Assembly: GCA_024372495.1 (NCBI GenBank) | Contig: CP099977.1 | Coordinates: forward strand, 2,294,001-2,358,000 | Length of the DNA stretch: 64,000 nt | Direction of reading: 5' to 3' | Source: Pseudarthrobacter sp. Fe7 | Lineage (GTDB): Bacteria; Actinomycetota; Actinomycetes; Actinomycetales; Micrococcaceae | Shown: piece after piece, positions 19,701-27,620 of the stretch | Layout of the letters: every line of letters begins with the position of its first letter | Position numbering within the stretch: position 1 is the first letter of the stretch | Made by a program: the position numbers and the translations under genes | Notes under the pieces: generated by a model | What the model saw: only the letters and a program-made list of their open reading frames with translations | What the model was told of the DNA's origin: nothing | Database searches by the model: none

Positions 19701-20004
19701 GATTCGAGCCGTAGGTGAACACCATGGTGATTTGGGAGACGCCGGTCCGCGATGTGGAGGAGGTGGATTCCAGCCCCTCCACGCCGTTCAGCGCCTTCTC
19801 CAGCGGACCGCTGACCTGTTTGTCCACGACTTCGGGCGACGCGCCCGGCATGGAGCTGAGCACCGTGATCTGCGGGAACTCAATCGAAGGAATGAGCTCT
19901 TGCTTCAGCGATGACATGGTGATCACGCCGAAGACCGAGGCGAAGACGGTGATCAGCGCGATCAGGGCCCGGTTCGCCAGGGAAAGGTGCGCCAACCGGA
20001 ACAT
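16783..20004 (-). CDS. RND (HAE/AcrB-type) efflux transporter, stand-alone
   Basis: An intact 1073-residue inner-membrane transporter with the duplicated RND layout: one helix, a large extracytoplasmic loop, six helices, then the same again. Family marks include SMPGASPEVVDKQVSGPLEK after helix 1 and the proton-relay segment GRVVDDSIVVIENI near residue 393, which keeps both aspartates. The second half has the repeat LTGVPLGLPSLIGMLMLVGI. Unlike Gram-negative systems no adaptor or outer-membrane partner is nearby. Such single-gene AcrB/SecDF-like RND proteins occur in Firmicutes and actinobacteria. The substrate is unknown. It runs on the same strand as mqo, about 70 bases after it. Confidence 0.92.
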   Translation of the reverse strand: MFRLAHLSLANRALIALITVFASVFGVITMSSLKQELIPSIEFPQITVLSSMPGASPEVVDKQVSGPLEKALNGVEGLESTSSTSRTGVSQITMVFTYGSNLDRARNQIDRAISNAKRALPSDVQPQAIAGSISDFPIVFLAVSSDKPLSELNADLQRLTVPRLQKIDGVRSADVTGGASQHIEILPRADAMAAAGTSLTSIRDALSNNGALVPAGTLQDQGRTLSLQIGSPVDSLDAIKALPLTGAKNAATIGSVADVALKDDERTSITRTNGAETLAVSVTKKPEGDTVGISHAVRDSLNDLEAELGSNAKFTPVFDQAPFIEKSIKDLTTEGLLGLGFAVAVILLFLMSARSTLVTAVSIPLSLLITFIGLSGTGYSLNILTLGALTIAIGRVVDDSIVVIENIKRHLSYGEEKSTAILTAIREVAGAITASTLTTVAVFLPIAFVGGLAGELFRPFALTVTMALLASLLVSLTIVPVLAYWFLRDPKGAPAGSPEARRIAGEAKARANDAEQRSRLQRGYLPILRSTQKHPVLTLVAAVLVLGATGAMTPLLATNLLGNSGQNSLTVKQVLPAGTSLADTSAAAIRLEGVLRGIDGIKDVQVTSGNAQAGFAALTSTGSSNSTFTVVTDEKANQERLQDTVRSELAKVPDTGKTSVGTQQGGFGTSSTVDITLKAATSADLQAASDTLVAAMTGVPGTSEVASNLAASNPVVQVKVDRAKAAAAGLNEQQVAGVLASTISPIPAGTVRIDTNDFPVRIGQGTKFTSVDAVRNIPLPAGGRPVTLGSIASVDQVDVPVSITASNGERTAKVSITPSGSNLGAVNTEVQKRLADVQLPPGVTATIGGATTQQADSFRQLGLALLAAIAIVYVIMVATFKSLIQPLILLVSVPFAATGAVALLLLTGVPLGLPSLIGMLMLVGIVVTNAIVLIDLINQYRQPRDGRPGMNVADAITHGARQRLRPILMTALATVFALTPMALGLTGGGGFISQPLAVVVIGGLVSSTALTLILVPVLYRLVEGRRERKALLRDLQGRPEVGPGSDIDAEFRDWTTGQVPKVSGRRAAPGGAE

Positions 20005-20072
20005 GGGTGGTCTCCTGGGGGTCTAAGTGACTGGAACATGCCCTGGGGTGCCAGCCGCTGGCCCCGGCAGGG

Positions 20073-21576
20073 TCAGTGGCTGGCGGAAACGCTCTCCAGC
20101 TGGAGGGACTTGGCCGTTGCCCGTTCCAGCTCGGCGGCGAGGTCAGGATTCTCATCCAGCTTCACCCCGTAGCCGGGCATCATGTCCTTGAGCTTGGCCT
20201 GCCAGCCCTTGAAGTTCCTGGGGAACGTCTTCTGGAGCAGGCTCGATCATGATGGGGACAGCGGTCGAGGCCCCCGGCGAAGCGCCCAGGAGCGCACCGA
20301 TGGAGCCGTCGCGGCCGGCGATCACTTCGGTTCCGAACTGAAGGATGCCGCCCTTTTGCGGGTCTTTCTTGATGATCTGTACACGCTGGCCGGCGGTGAT
20401 GAGTTCCCAGTCCCCGCCCTTTGCCTCGGGGTAGTACTCGCGCAGTGCCTCGACCTTCTGGTCGTGGCGCTTGACCACTTCCTTGACCAGGTACGCGGTG
20501 AGGTCCATGTTGTCCTTGGCCACGGCCAGCATCGGGATGATGTTGCCCGGGCGGATGGACCGGGGCAGGTCCAGGTACGAGCCGTTTTTCAGGAAGTTGG
20601 TGGAGAAGCCGGCGTACGGGCCGAACAGGAGCGAACGCTTCCCGTTGACGTAGCGGGTGTCCAGGTGGGGAACGGACATCGGCGGCGCACCCACCGAAGC
20701 CTGGCCGTAGACCTTGGCACTGTGCTGGGCCGCGATGGCCTCGTCCGTGCAGCGGAAGAACTGGCCGGAGACGGGGAATCCACCGTAGCCCTTGCTTTCC
20801 GGGATGCCGGAGGCCTGGAGCAGGTGCAGGGCACCGCCGCCGGCGCCGACGAAGACGAACTTGGCGTGGATCTTGCCGTGCTCCCCGGACCGGGGGTACT
20901 TCAACGTCAGGTCCCAGCCGCCGTCGGACGCGCGGGAAATCCCGGTGACGTCGTGGCCGTAGTTGATTTCGACGCCGTTGTTCCCAAGATAGGTGGTCAG
21001 CTCACGGGTCAGTGCACCGAAGTCGACGTCGGTGCCCTCGGCGGCCCGGGTGGCGGCGATACGCTGCTGGGGGTCGCGGCCCTTGACGATCAGCGGCGCC
21101 CACTTGGCGATCTGGGCGTGGTCCTCGGAGTACTCCATGCTCCGGAAGAGGGGGTGCGGCTTCAGGGCCTCGTACCGGGTCTTCAGGAACTTCGTGTGGT
21201 CCTCGCCGATCACGAAGCTCATGTGCGGCACGGTGTTGATGAAGCCCTTGGGTGAACCAATAAGGCTGTTGTCCACCAGGTGGGACCAGAACTGGCGGGA
21301 GAGCTGGAACTGTTCGTTGATGACCAGTGCCTTGGCGGGGCTGACCGTGCCGTCCTTGGCTGCGGGGGAGTAGTTGAGTTCGCAGAGGGCGGCGTGGCCC
21401 GTTCCTGCGTTGTTCCAGGGGTCTGAGCTTTCGAGCCCCGGCTGGTCCAGCCGCTCGAACAGGGAGATGGTCCAGTCCGGCTCCAACTGCTTGAGGAATG
21501 CCCCCAGGGTGGCGCTCATGATGCCGCCGCCTATCAGGACAACGTCGGCGTGTGGGGTCTTGGAAATGAAGGTCAC
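20073..21576 (-). CDS. mqo: Malate:quinone oxidoreductase, frameshifted near its C-terminus
   Basis: Mqo is a peripheral membrane flavoenzyme that oxidises malate to oxaloacetate and passes electrons to quinone. The FAD motif [15 protein letters not shown] is at residues about 9-23. [14 protein letters not shown] and the family segments [10 protein letters not shown] and [14 protein letters not shown] follow. At 20238-20244 (plus strand) the coding GAGCTG reads GAGCCTG. Without correction the frame reads on to 20152. Corrected, the protein runs [20 protein letters not shown] to a TGA at 20073-20075, 500 residues in all, the normal length. There is no separate NAD-dependent malate dehydrogenase in the window. 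Confidence 0.95.
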
Positions 21577-21655
21577 GATCAGTCTCCGATTGCAGCGGCT
21601 CTGGCTGTCACAGAATATCCCCGGGCAGCCCGCATACTGAAATTGGCCCGGCCCG

Positions 21656-23322
21656 TCAAGACTTTAGCTGGACCTTCGTGAAAACTTCGTTTAAGACCGG
21701 GGATGCCGGGTAGCTTTGCACCCGGTCTGACAGGGCAAGCGCGGAGATGGGGAAGGCGATGGGAACCGCCGGCACCGTGGCGGCAATCTGGGCGTTGATG
21801 GTGTGATAAAGCTCATCCCGCTCCTTGCCGTCGGGCAGCCCCCGTGCCCGGTTGATCTTCGAGAAGACCTGGGGATCCTGGTATCCGAACTCGCCGTTCT
21901 TCTCCCCGAAGAGGGGGCCCACGAAGTTGTCGGCGTCGGAGTAGGAGCCGTTCCAGCCAAGGATGTGGAGGGCGTGGTCGCCGGGGGACTGGACCTTCTG
22001 CAGGTAGCCGTCGGACCAGTCAACGGGCACAGGCTTGATGTTGAAGCCCACGGCGGTCAGCTGGCGGCTGAGCTCTGCATAGACCTTTTCAGGCGTGGGC
22101 AGGTACGGGCGGGTGACATTCAGGGGGTAGTAGAACTTCAGTTCCTCGCCCGCGTAGCCGCCCTCCTTCAGGTAATCCTTGGCCTTGGCCGGATCGTGCC
22201 CGAACCGGTGCGTCATTGTTGAACCCGCTGATCTTGGGCGGGACAAACTGCGTGGCTTTGGCGGTGTTGTCAATGAAGAACTTCCGGATCAGCGTTTCCT
22301 TGTCGATGGCGAGTTCAACCGCCTGCCGGATCTTCTGGTTCTGGAGTATGGGGATGTCCTGGTTCATGCCCACGTACATCACCGAGAACGGGTCGCGCTG
22401 CACGATCTGCTTCCCGCGCTTTACCAGCTGGTCGAAATTTCCCACCGTCACGGCGTCGTAGCCGTCGATCTTGCCGTCCAGCAGTGCCTGGAGGCGGGTC
22501 TGGGGGTGGTTGTAGGCCAGGAAATTGATGGTGGCGATCTGGCCGCGGTCGCCCCAGTAGGTTTTGTTGCTGGCCAGGGAGACGCTATCGGCGCCCCAGG
22601 CGGTAAGGGTGAAGGGGCCCGTGCCTACAGGGTTCGTGGCGAACGCGGACATGGCCTGGCCGCCCCGGGTCTGGTCCAGGACGTCTGCCTTGCCGGCGGT
22701 TAGGGCCGCAGGGGATGCGATGGCGAATGCAGGGAGGGTCAGCGCCTGGAGGAATGCCGTGAACCGTTGCGTGAGGTCGATCTGTACCGTGTGGGCGGCC
22801 AGCGCGGTGCAGGCTCTTGAAGATGGAAAGTCCGGCTTCGTCGGAGTGTGCCTTGAAGACGCCCTTGAAGGATGCGCCCGGCGCGTGCTTCCGCAATTCG
22901 GCGGGGAAGGCGAACCAGCGGTTGAAGTTGGTGCAGACGGCGTCGGCGTTGAACGGTGTTCCGTCGTGGAATGTGATCCCGGTGCGGAGTTTGAACGTGT
23001 AGGTCCGGCCGTCGTTGGACTCGTTCCATTCCGTGGCCAGCAGCGGGGTGGGTTTGCCGGTGGTCTGGTCCACACCCACCAGGCCTTCCAGGATCTGCCG
23101 GGTGATGCGCTGGGACTCAACATCGTTGGACAGTGCGGGGTCCAGTCCCAGGGGCTGGGCCGCGGTGCCGAAGTTGAAGGTGGCCCCAGGCTCCGCCGGC
23201 GTGGAGTTGGGCGTTCCGGATGTGGGGGAGGGCGACGGCATGCCCGTGCACGATGTGACGCCCAGCGCCATGAGGAGGGCGCCGGCCTTGATGACCGTCC
23301 GCCGCGATGTACTGCTGGGCAC
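21656..23322 (-). CDS. Oligopeptide-type ABC substrate-binding lipoprotein, orphan, two frameshifts
   Basis: The N-terminus has a twin-arginine stretch (SRRTVIKAG) and a lipobox ending in GVTSC, so it is probably a Tat-exported lipoprotein. The body is an SBP_bac_5 (DppA/OppA) domain: [68 protein letters not shown]. At 22810-22816 (plus strand) the coding GAGCTG reads GAGCCTG. At about 22208-22213 a second extra base (CCGTTCGGG read as CCGGTTCGGG) shifts it again. Corrected length is 554 residues. No permease or ATPase genes are nearby, so it must work with components encoded elsewhere. Peptides or nickel-like ligands are possible substrates. Confidence 0.87.
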
Positions 23323-23427
23323 TCGTTTATCACCTCTGGATGCTGCCGGCTCCGCCGCTTGCGGGCCGGGATCCAGTCTAGGGGACGGGGCTTGCGGCCA
23401 GGCCCAGGCAAGCGGGTGACGCGCCAG

Positions 23428-23461
23428 GGCCGGGCCCGCCGCTGTGACGGCGGGCCCGGCC
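23428..23461 (-). terminator. Terminator after the fasciclin gene
   Basis: GGCCGGGCCCGCC (23428-23440) pairs with GGCGGGCCCGGCC (23449-23461) across an 8-base loop, starting 25 bases beyond the minus-strand fasciclin stop. It is a very GC-rich 13-bp stem. Confidence 0.7.
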
Positions 23462-23485
23462 CCCTGTTGCGAGGTTTGGCGGAGC

Positions 23486-24178
23486 TTACTTGGGCATGAG
23501 CACTGAATCGACCAGGTAGACCGTTGCGTTCTTGGTCTTGACGCCGCCGCAGATCACGTTGGCGTTGTCCACCTTGAGGTTGTCGCCGCTGCCGGTCACC
23601 GTGACGGAGCCGCCCTGAACCGTGGCGTGCGTGCCGGCGATCTTGTCCGGGGTGATCTGGCCGGGAACCACGTGGTAGGTCAGGATCTTGCTCAGCAGGG
23701 CATCGTCCGTCTTCAAGGTGTTGATCGTTGCCGGGTCGATCTTCTTGAAGGCGTCGTCCACCGGTGCGAAGACCGTGAATTCACCGCCGTTGAGCGTGTC
23801 AACCAGGTTTACCTTCGGGTTGAGCTTTCCGGAGACGGCCGCGGTGAGCGTGGTCAGGATGGGGTTGTTGGAGGCCGCAACGGCTACCGGGTCAAGGGCC
23901 ATGCCCTCCACGGAACCCGCACCGGTGGGAACCTGCTTGGCGTAGGCAGCGCAGCCGGGGCCAACAAGGTTTGCTGCCGGGCTCATTGTGCCCGCCGAGG
24001 AACTGGCCTTAGCGCTTGCGGACGGGGACGCCATGCTGGAACTGGGCGCCGATGACATCGGGGCGGAGGAGGCCGAGGAGCCGGAGGTGCTGCCGGAACC
24101 GCCACACGCGGTGAGGCTGAGCAGGGCAGCCGCTGCAACGCCTGCGACGGTGAAAGTGGTGCGCTTGAAGGTCTGCAT
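23486..24178 (-). CDS. Fasciclin-domain lipoprotein
   Basis: I start at ATG 24178 (MQTFKRTTF), preceded by a good AAGGAGAAC Shine-Dalgarno site. The 230-residue precursor has a signal peptide with lipobox LTACGG. A low-complexity Ser/Ala/Met/Pro linker (about 33-80) follows, then one FAS1 domain (about 95-230). The domain shows both conserved boxes, [13 protein letters not shown] and [13 protein letters not shown], and a C-terminal [15 protein letters not shown]1 lipoproteins of actinobacteria resemble mycobacterial MPT83/MPB70 and are cell-surface adhesion or signalling proteins. The gene is intact. Confidence 0.93.
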   Translation of the reverse strand: MQTFKRTTFTVAGVAAAALLSLTACGGSGSTSGSSASSAPMSSAPSSSMASPSASAKASSSAGTMSPAANLVGPGCAAYAKQVPTGAGSVEGMALDPVAVAASNNPILTTLTAAVSGKLNPKVNLVDTLNGGEFTVFAPVDDAFKKIDPATINTLKTDDALLSKILTYHVVPGQITPDKIAGTHATVQGGSVTVTGSGDNLKVDNANVICGGVKTKNATVYLVDSVLMPK

Positions 24179-24378
24179 TGTGGTTCTCCTTGGATCGATT
24201 GCTGCCGACTGCGGACTGTGTGTTCGTGGTGTGCAGCCTGCCTTGGGGGTGGGCACCTGCCCTTGGCTGGTGTCTCAATGGCTATTCGGCCGGTGGGCAG
24301 CAATGGATGGGTGGATCTTTGGAGTTTTTCGATTCTGGGCACTAACCCCGTCAGCAGGACCGCCCGGCGGTTAACGCA

Positions 24379-24407
24379 GGAATCCCCGGCCGGAGCCGGG
24401 GGATTCC
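24379..24407 (-). terminator. Hairpin after tRNA-Leu
   Basis: GGAATCCCCGGC (24379-24390) and GCCGGGGGATTCC (24395-24407) form a strong stem with a CGGA tetraloop directly beyond the tRNA 3' end. Confidence 0.7.
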
Positions 24408-24412
24408 CTGTG

Positions 24413-24493
24413 TGCGCAAGGGGGACTTGAACCCCCACGCCCGAAGGCACAGGAACCTAAATCCTGCGTGTCTGCCAATTTCACCACTCGCGC
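24413..24493 (-). tRNA. tRNA-Leu (anticodon UAG)
   Basis: The 81-nt cloverleaf has acceptor GCGCGAG pairing with CTTGCGC, and an anticodon stem CAGGA/TCCTG with loop TTTAGGT (anticodon TAG). A leucine-type variable arm (TGCCTTCGGGCGT) and a T arm with GGTTCAAGTCC complete it. Discriminator A is present and CCA is not encoded. The anticodon reads CUN codons. Confidence 0.95.
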
Positions 24494-24589
24494 GCGGCTT
24501 CCTGACGAGAACGCCGAACGTTCGACGCCGGATGCCAGAGTCCATTGTAGCGTTGCGCCGGGCGGTGTCCCCGGCAGGCGCCGGCCGGG

Positions 24590-25062
24590 TCAGGCGTCCA
24601 GGCTCAGGTCCCGCCGCAGCTTGGCCACGTGGCCCGTGGCCCGGACGTTGTACTGGGCGAGTGCCACCTTGCCGTCCGGGTCCACCACGATGGTCGACCG
24701 GATCAAGCCCTCATAAGTCTTGCCGTAGTTCTTCTTTTCGCCCCAGGCGCCGTAGGCCGCGGCCACCGCGTGGTCCGCGTCGGAGAGGAGCGGGAACGTC
24801 AGCGACTCGTTCGCAGCGAACTTTGCCAGTTTTTCGACGGAGTCGGGGAGATCCCCAGGACGTCGAAGCCGGAGGCCTGCAGCGATGCAAGGCTGTCGCG
24901 GAAATCGCAGGCTTCTTTGGTGCAGCCGGGAGTTGAGGCCGCCGGATAGAAGTAGACGATGGTGGAGCGGCCGGGCCGGGGCGCCAGGCTAATGTCCTTC
25001 CCGGTGGAATCCTGCAGGGTGAAAGCGGGTGCATTATCGCCGGTAACGAGTCTTTCAGCCAT
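24590..25062 (-). CDS. bcp: Thioredoxin-dependent peroxiredoxin of the Bcp/PrxQ family, frameshifted
   Basis: The peroxidatic cysteine is in PAASTPGCTKEACDF and the resolving Cys follows five residues later, the Bcp pattern. It begins MAERLVTGDNAPAF with a GGAGAAAAAC ribosome site. At about 24855 the coding CTCCCCCGAC has lost a C (plus strand GGGGGAGA read as GGGGAGA). Restoring it gives VLGISPDSVEKLAKFA and continues to TGA at 24590-24592, 157 residues, the normal size. It reduces hydrogen and organic peroxides with thioredoxin as donor. It is divergent from a MarR gene 88 bases away, which may regulate it. Confidence 0.92.
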
Positions 25063-25136
25063 TGTTTTTCTCCTTGTTGCGGGCGGGACACAACAGCCTA
25101 GTAAGCAGGTGGAGCGAGTGCTAATCGGCATTTGGC

Positions 25137-25142
25137 TATACT
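25137..25142 (+). promoter_or_regulatory. -10 element for a leaderless marR transcript
   Basis: TATACT lies 7 bases before the ATG at 25150. Transcription would start at or next to the start codon, which fits the absence of any Shine-Dalgarno sequence. Confidence 0.45.
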
Positions 25143-25149
25143 TGCTGCT

Positions 25150-25617
25150 ATGCCTGATATGGATCACTGGCCCACAGGGCGCCTTCTGTCCACTGCTGCC
25201 CGACTCGTTGAGCACTCCTGGAACGAAAAACTCGGCGCCATCGGCCTCACCCATGCCGGTGTTATCGCCATCGAAGTCCTTGCCGCGCAAGGGCCCATGA
25301 CCCAGGCCCAGCTGGCGCAGTACGTCCGCGTCCAGGCGCAGACCATGGGCAAAACGCTCAGCCGCCTCGAGTCCCACGGCCACATCGCCAGGGTGCGCAG
25401 CACCTCGGACCGCAGGAGCCACGTCGTATCGCTGACGGAGCAGGGCAAGGAAGCTGTTGCCCAGGCTGTGGAGATGGAGCGCTCGGTCCTGGCGTCTGCG
25501 TCGATTGATCCCGAATTGCTGCGCCAGGAACTCAAAGCCGTGGTCCGGGAACTGGCGAGCCAGTTTTCCACGACGCCCAGCAATGCCGCAGCTTTGGTGG
25601 ACAACGCCGCCAAGTAG
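25150..25617 (+). CDS. MarR-family regulator divergent from bcp
   Basis: I use ATG 25150 (MPDMDHWPTGRLL); a TTG at 25132 lies upstream of the -10 element and is unlikely. The 155-residue protein has a winged helix-turn-helix with LAQYVRVQAQTMGKTLSRLESHG and the wing RSTSDRRSHVVSLTEQGKE. Long terminal helices for dimerisation are present. One Cys-free core suggests it is not a thiol-based OhrR sensor. Divergence from a peroxidase gene suggests a stress role, by context only. It is followed by a rho-independent terminator. Confidence 0.88.
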   Translation: MPDMDHWPTGRLLSTAARLVEHSWNEKLGAIGLTHAGVIAIEVLAAQGPMTQAQLAQYVRVQAQTMGKTLSRLESHGHIARVRSTSDRRSHVVSLTEQGKEAVAQAVEMERSVLASASIDPELLRQELKAVVRELASQFSTTPSNAAALVDNAAK

Positions 25618-25643
25618 CCGTCCGTGCCGCAGACCGCATAAGG

Positions 25644-25686
25644 AAAGCGCGGCCCTGGCTTGTCAAAGCTGGTGCCGCGCTTTTTT
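25644..25686 (+). terminator. Rho-independent terminator after marR
   Basis: AAAGCGCGGC (25644-25653) pairs with GCCGCGCTTT (25674-25683). The stem runs into a six-T tract (25681-25686). It is one of the few classical intrinsic terminators here. Confidence 0.85.
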
Positions 25687-25751
25687 GTGCCCGCCGGCCG
25701 CCCGCCGTCATGCTTGTCTCCGAGCCGCCGTCGCTCCGTCCCTTTCCACAT

Positions 25752-25824
25752 CACCCATCGGCTGCTCCCTAACTGTCGTTTTGAGGCCCGAAAACGACAG
25801 TTACCCAGCAACCGATGAAGGGTG
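25752..25824. repeat. Intergenic palindromic (REP-like) element
   Basis: The core AACTGTCGTTTT (25771-25782) and AAAACGACAGTT (25791-25802) form a perfect 12-bp stem with loop GAGGCCCG. Outer arms CACCCATCGGCTGCT and AGCAACCGATGAAGGGTG are also nearly complementary. The whole 73 bp is therefore a two-tier palindrome with no coding potential. It is too elaborate for a simple terminator and lies after one. A related arm, CCATCGGCTGCTC, recurs at 49690-49702. Confidence 0.6.
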
Positions 25825-25831
25825 GGGAAAC

Positions 25832-25875
25832 AAAACAGCCCCCGGTTCGTGTTTCCACGAACCGGAGGCTGTTTT
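25832..25875 (-). terminator. Terminator after tRNA-Lys
   Basis: AAAACAGCC-CCCGGTTCGTG (25832-25851) pairs with CACGAACCGG-AGGCTGTTTT (25856-25875) across a TTTC loop. On the minus strand, directly after the tRNA, the stem ends in GTTTTGTTT. Confidence 0.8.
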
Positions 25876-25880
25876 CCCAG

Positions 25881-25955
25881 TGGTGCACCCCCGGGACTTG
25901 AACCCGGAACCCATTGATTAAGAGTCAATTGCTCTGCCAATTGAGCTAGAGGTGC
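25881..25955 (-). tRNA. tRNA-Lys (anticodon CUU), one base short in the acceptor stem
   Basis: The minus-strand sequence folds as tRNA-Lys with D arm TAGCTCAATTGGCAGAGC, anticodon stem ATTGA/TCAAT with loop CTCTTAA (anticodon CTT), T arm CCGGG-TTCAAGT-CCCGG and an encoded CCA. The 5' acceptor GCACCTC needs a 7-base partner, but only GGGTGC remains after the T arm. The G run between T arm and acceptor (5 Gs) should have 6. I read this as a homopolymer miscall like those in the protein genes. Confidence 0.92.
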
Positions 25956-26075
25956 ATCTTATTTGCTTCCATCTCCGGGCTTTTTCTTTCCCGTTGATCT
26001 CCGCAACGACATGAAACTCTACACGAACTTTTGGTGCAAGTGAAATCGGCCCGTGCGGGGATGTTTGAGTCGATG

Positions 26076-26258
26076 GAATGGGCTCAAAACCAGCACAAAA
26101 TCAGGGTTTTGGTAGTTCGTCAGAAGCCACAGTCCGCCGTTTCGGGTACGAATTACGTCCCGGATCCGCCTATAGGTTCCTGTGAAATGGACCACAGGAG
26201 TGCCTGTCCCTGTTCCATCAAGCGGTACTGCCCAGAGCAGGAACCACGACGCCGGCTC
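26076..26258 (-). pseudogene. Fragment resembling the end of a PQQ glucose/sorbosone dehydrogenase
   Basis: The minus strand encodes PVVHFTGTYRRIRDVIRTRN followed by GGLWLLTNYQNPD. This looks like the last blade of the glucose/sorbosone dehydrogenase beta-propeller (pattern F-G-RIRDV--GPDG-LWLLTN). No start, no signal peptide and no other blades are present, and the flanks are unrelated. It appears to be a decayed remnant in the gap between tRNA-Lys and the sunset-domain gene. The resemblance rests on about 50 residues recognised by eye. The rest of the 25956-26292 gap shows nothing I can assign. Confidence 0.4.
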
Positions 26259-26292
26259 CCGGCGGGGTGGCGGCGCCGGGGTCTCTATCCTG

Positions 26293-27363
26293 CTAGAGCC
26301 GTTTGCGGCGGGGAGCGCGGAAGCCCGCTGCCTCCGCATGCGCGGCAGATTCAAACCAGACTTCCGCCCGGGCGGCCTCATACTCGGGATGTCCTTCTTC
26401 GTAGTACACCATTTCTGCGGCGTCGCCCTTGACTGTGTAGTCCGCAGGTCCGCTGCCATCGGGGCCCGCCGCCGCCGAACCGGCGCCGTAGGGCTCATCG
26501 GCGGCGAGGTGTCCGGCCGGCTCCGCTGCGCCTGCGCCCTGTGGCTGCGCGGGCTCCTGTCCCTGCGCGAACTCCTGTATATGTCCGGCCGGCTGGTGGT
26601 GGTCCGCCCCGTTCTCCACCAGCGCGGAGGATTGGGTCCGCTCCGCCGTTTCGGCTGGTCCTTCGTCCAGTTGGCTCACAGCGGCAACCGGTGCCGCCGG
26701 CTCATGCCGGTCCGCCGGCCCGGAACCGTCCGCCCGGTGCTGGGGTACCTGGCCGCCGGCATGCCCGGCCGCCGCCGCGCCGTCGTCGTCCACGCTTTCG
26801 ACGGCAGCGGTCTCGGCGCCGGGAAGCGTGGGGGCGTGGGGAGCCGTGTATTCCTCATGGTGGACCGGGTGGGCCGCTTCATGGGCGGCCTGCCCGGACG
26901 AGGTTTCAGCGCCGCCGGCCACCACCTGTGCGCCATCGCCGGGAGTTGGCGCCGCCCCGGCAACCGGGGAGCCGGACCGGGAACCGGGTCCGGCTTCGGA
27001 CCACTGGGTCTCCCATTCGCCCTGGCCTGCCGCCTCGCCAGCCGCCTCACCGGATGCGGGGGCGGCGGTGCGCGCCGCGTGGGGGGACGTAGCGGCCGAG
27101 TCTGCAGGCTCCTCGGCCGTGGCTGGGGCAGCAGGCTCGGCCGGTTTGCCGAATCCTGCTGCCGTTGGGATGCCGGTGGTCCCCGCAGCCGCGGCAGACG
27201 CCGCGGCGCTGCCTCCTTCAAGCGCTCCGTCGGTCCGGGGCCCGTCAGCCCTGGCAGCGGCTGATGGGCCGCCGGGCGCGTTGGCGGATTTATTGCGGTT
27301 GAGCAGCCACCAAATGATGACGCCGATGACAACTATGAGAATGATCCAGAAAACAATGTCCAT
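26293..27363 (-). CDS. Single-pass membrane protein with C-terminal sunset (ArfC-like) domain
   Basis: The 356-residue protein opens with one helix (VFWIILIVVIGVIIWWLLNR, about residues 3-22). A long Ala/Gly/Pro/Glu-rich low-complexity region follows (about 25-300). It ends with a short domain, DYTVKGDAAEMVYYEEGHPE then AEVWFESAAHAEAAGFRAP. That tail matches the sunset domain (K-GN--SM-YH-PG-P-Y----AEVWF-S---A-AAGFR) found in mycobacterial ArfC-type proteins. The linker is far longer than in ArfC. The function is unknown. Its high GC and repetitive composition give long false open frames on the other strand. It is divergent from ilvD. Confidence 0.8.
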   Translation of the reverse strand: MDIVFWIILIVVIGVIIWWLLNRNKSANAPGGPSAAARADGPRTDGALEGGSAAASAAAAGTTGIPTAAGFGKPAEPAAPATAEEPADSAATSPHAARTAAPASGEAAGEAAGQGEWETQWSEAGPGSRSGSPVAGAAPTPGDGAQVVAGGAETSSGQAAHEAAHPVHHEEYTAPHAPTLPGAETAAVESVDDDGAAAAGHAGGQVPQHRADGSGPADRHEPAAPVAAVSQLDEGPAETAERTQSSALVENGADHHQPAGHIQEFAQGQEPAQPQGAGAAEPAGHLAADEPYGAGSAAAGPDGSGPADYTVKGDAAEMVYYEEGHPEYEAARAEVWFESAAHAEAAGFRAPRRKRL

Positions 27364-27507
27364 TGCAGGCCCTTCGTTACGGTGGTGGGTGTCCTGTCCC
27401 CGACGCTACGTCGGGTCACCACTGCTGTCCAGAGACGCGACGGCGCACGGGGGAGAGCCTCCGGCGACCCGGGCCCCGGCAGCGCCCGGCCCAACCGGCG
27501 CCCGGCA

Positions 27508-27526
27508 CATCTCAGAATATGAGATG
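27508..27526. promoter_or_regulatory. Operator upstream of ilvD, same box as at leuC
   Basis: CATCTCA-GAATA-TGAGATG is a perfect 7-5-7 inverted repeat ending about 95 bases before the ilvD ATG. Its core TCTCA-N5-TGAGA is also present between the IclR regulator and leuC (54648-54662). It is therefore probably a binding site of that LtbR/NdgR-like protein. Confidence 0.65.
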
Positions 27527-27620
27527 GAAGTCCACTATCTGACAGGTGGGTTCCGAAGTTTCCGCAGATTCAGGCGCCCGCGGTCGTTTCAGCCACCGTC
27601 CGAGCCCTAGACTTTCCCCT

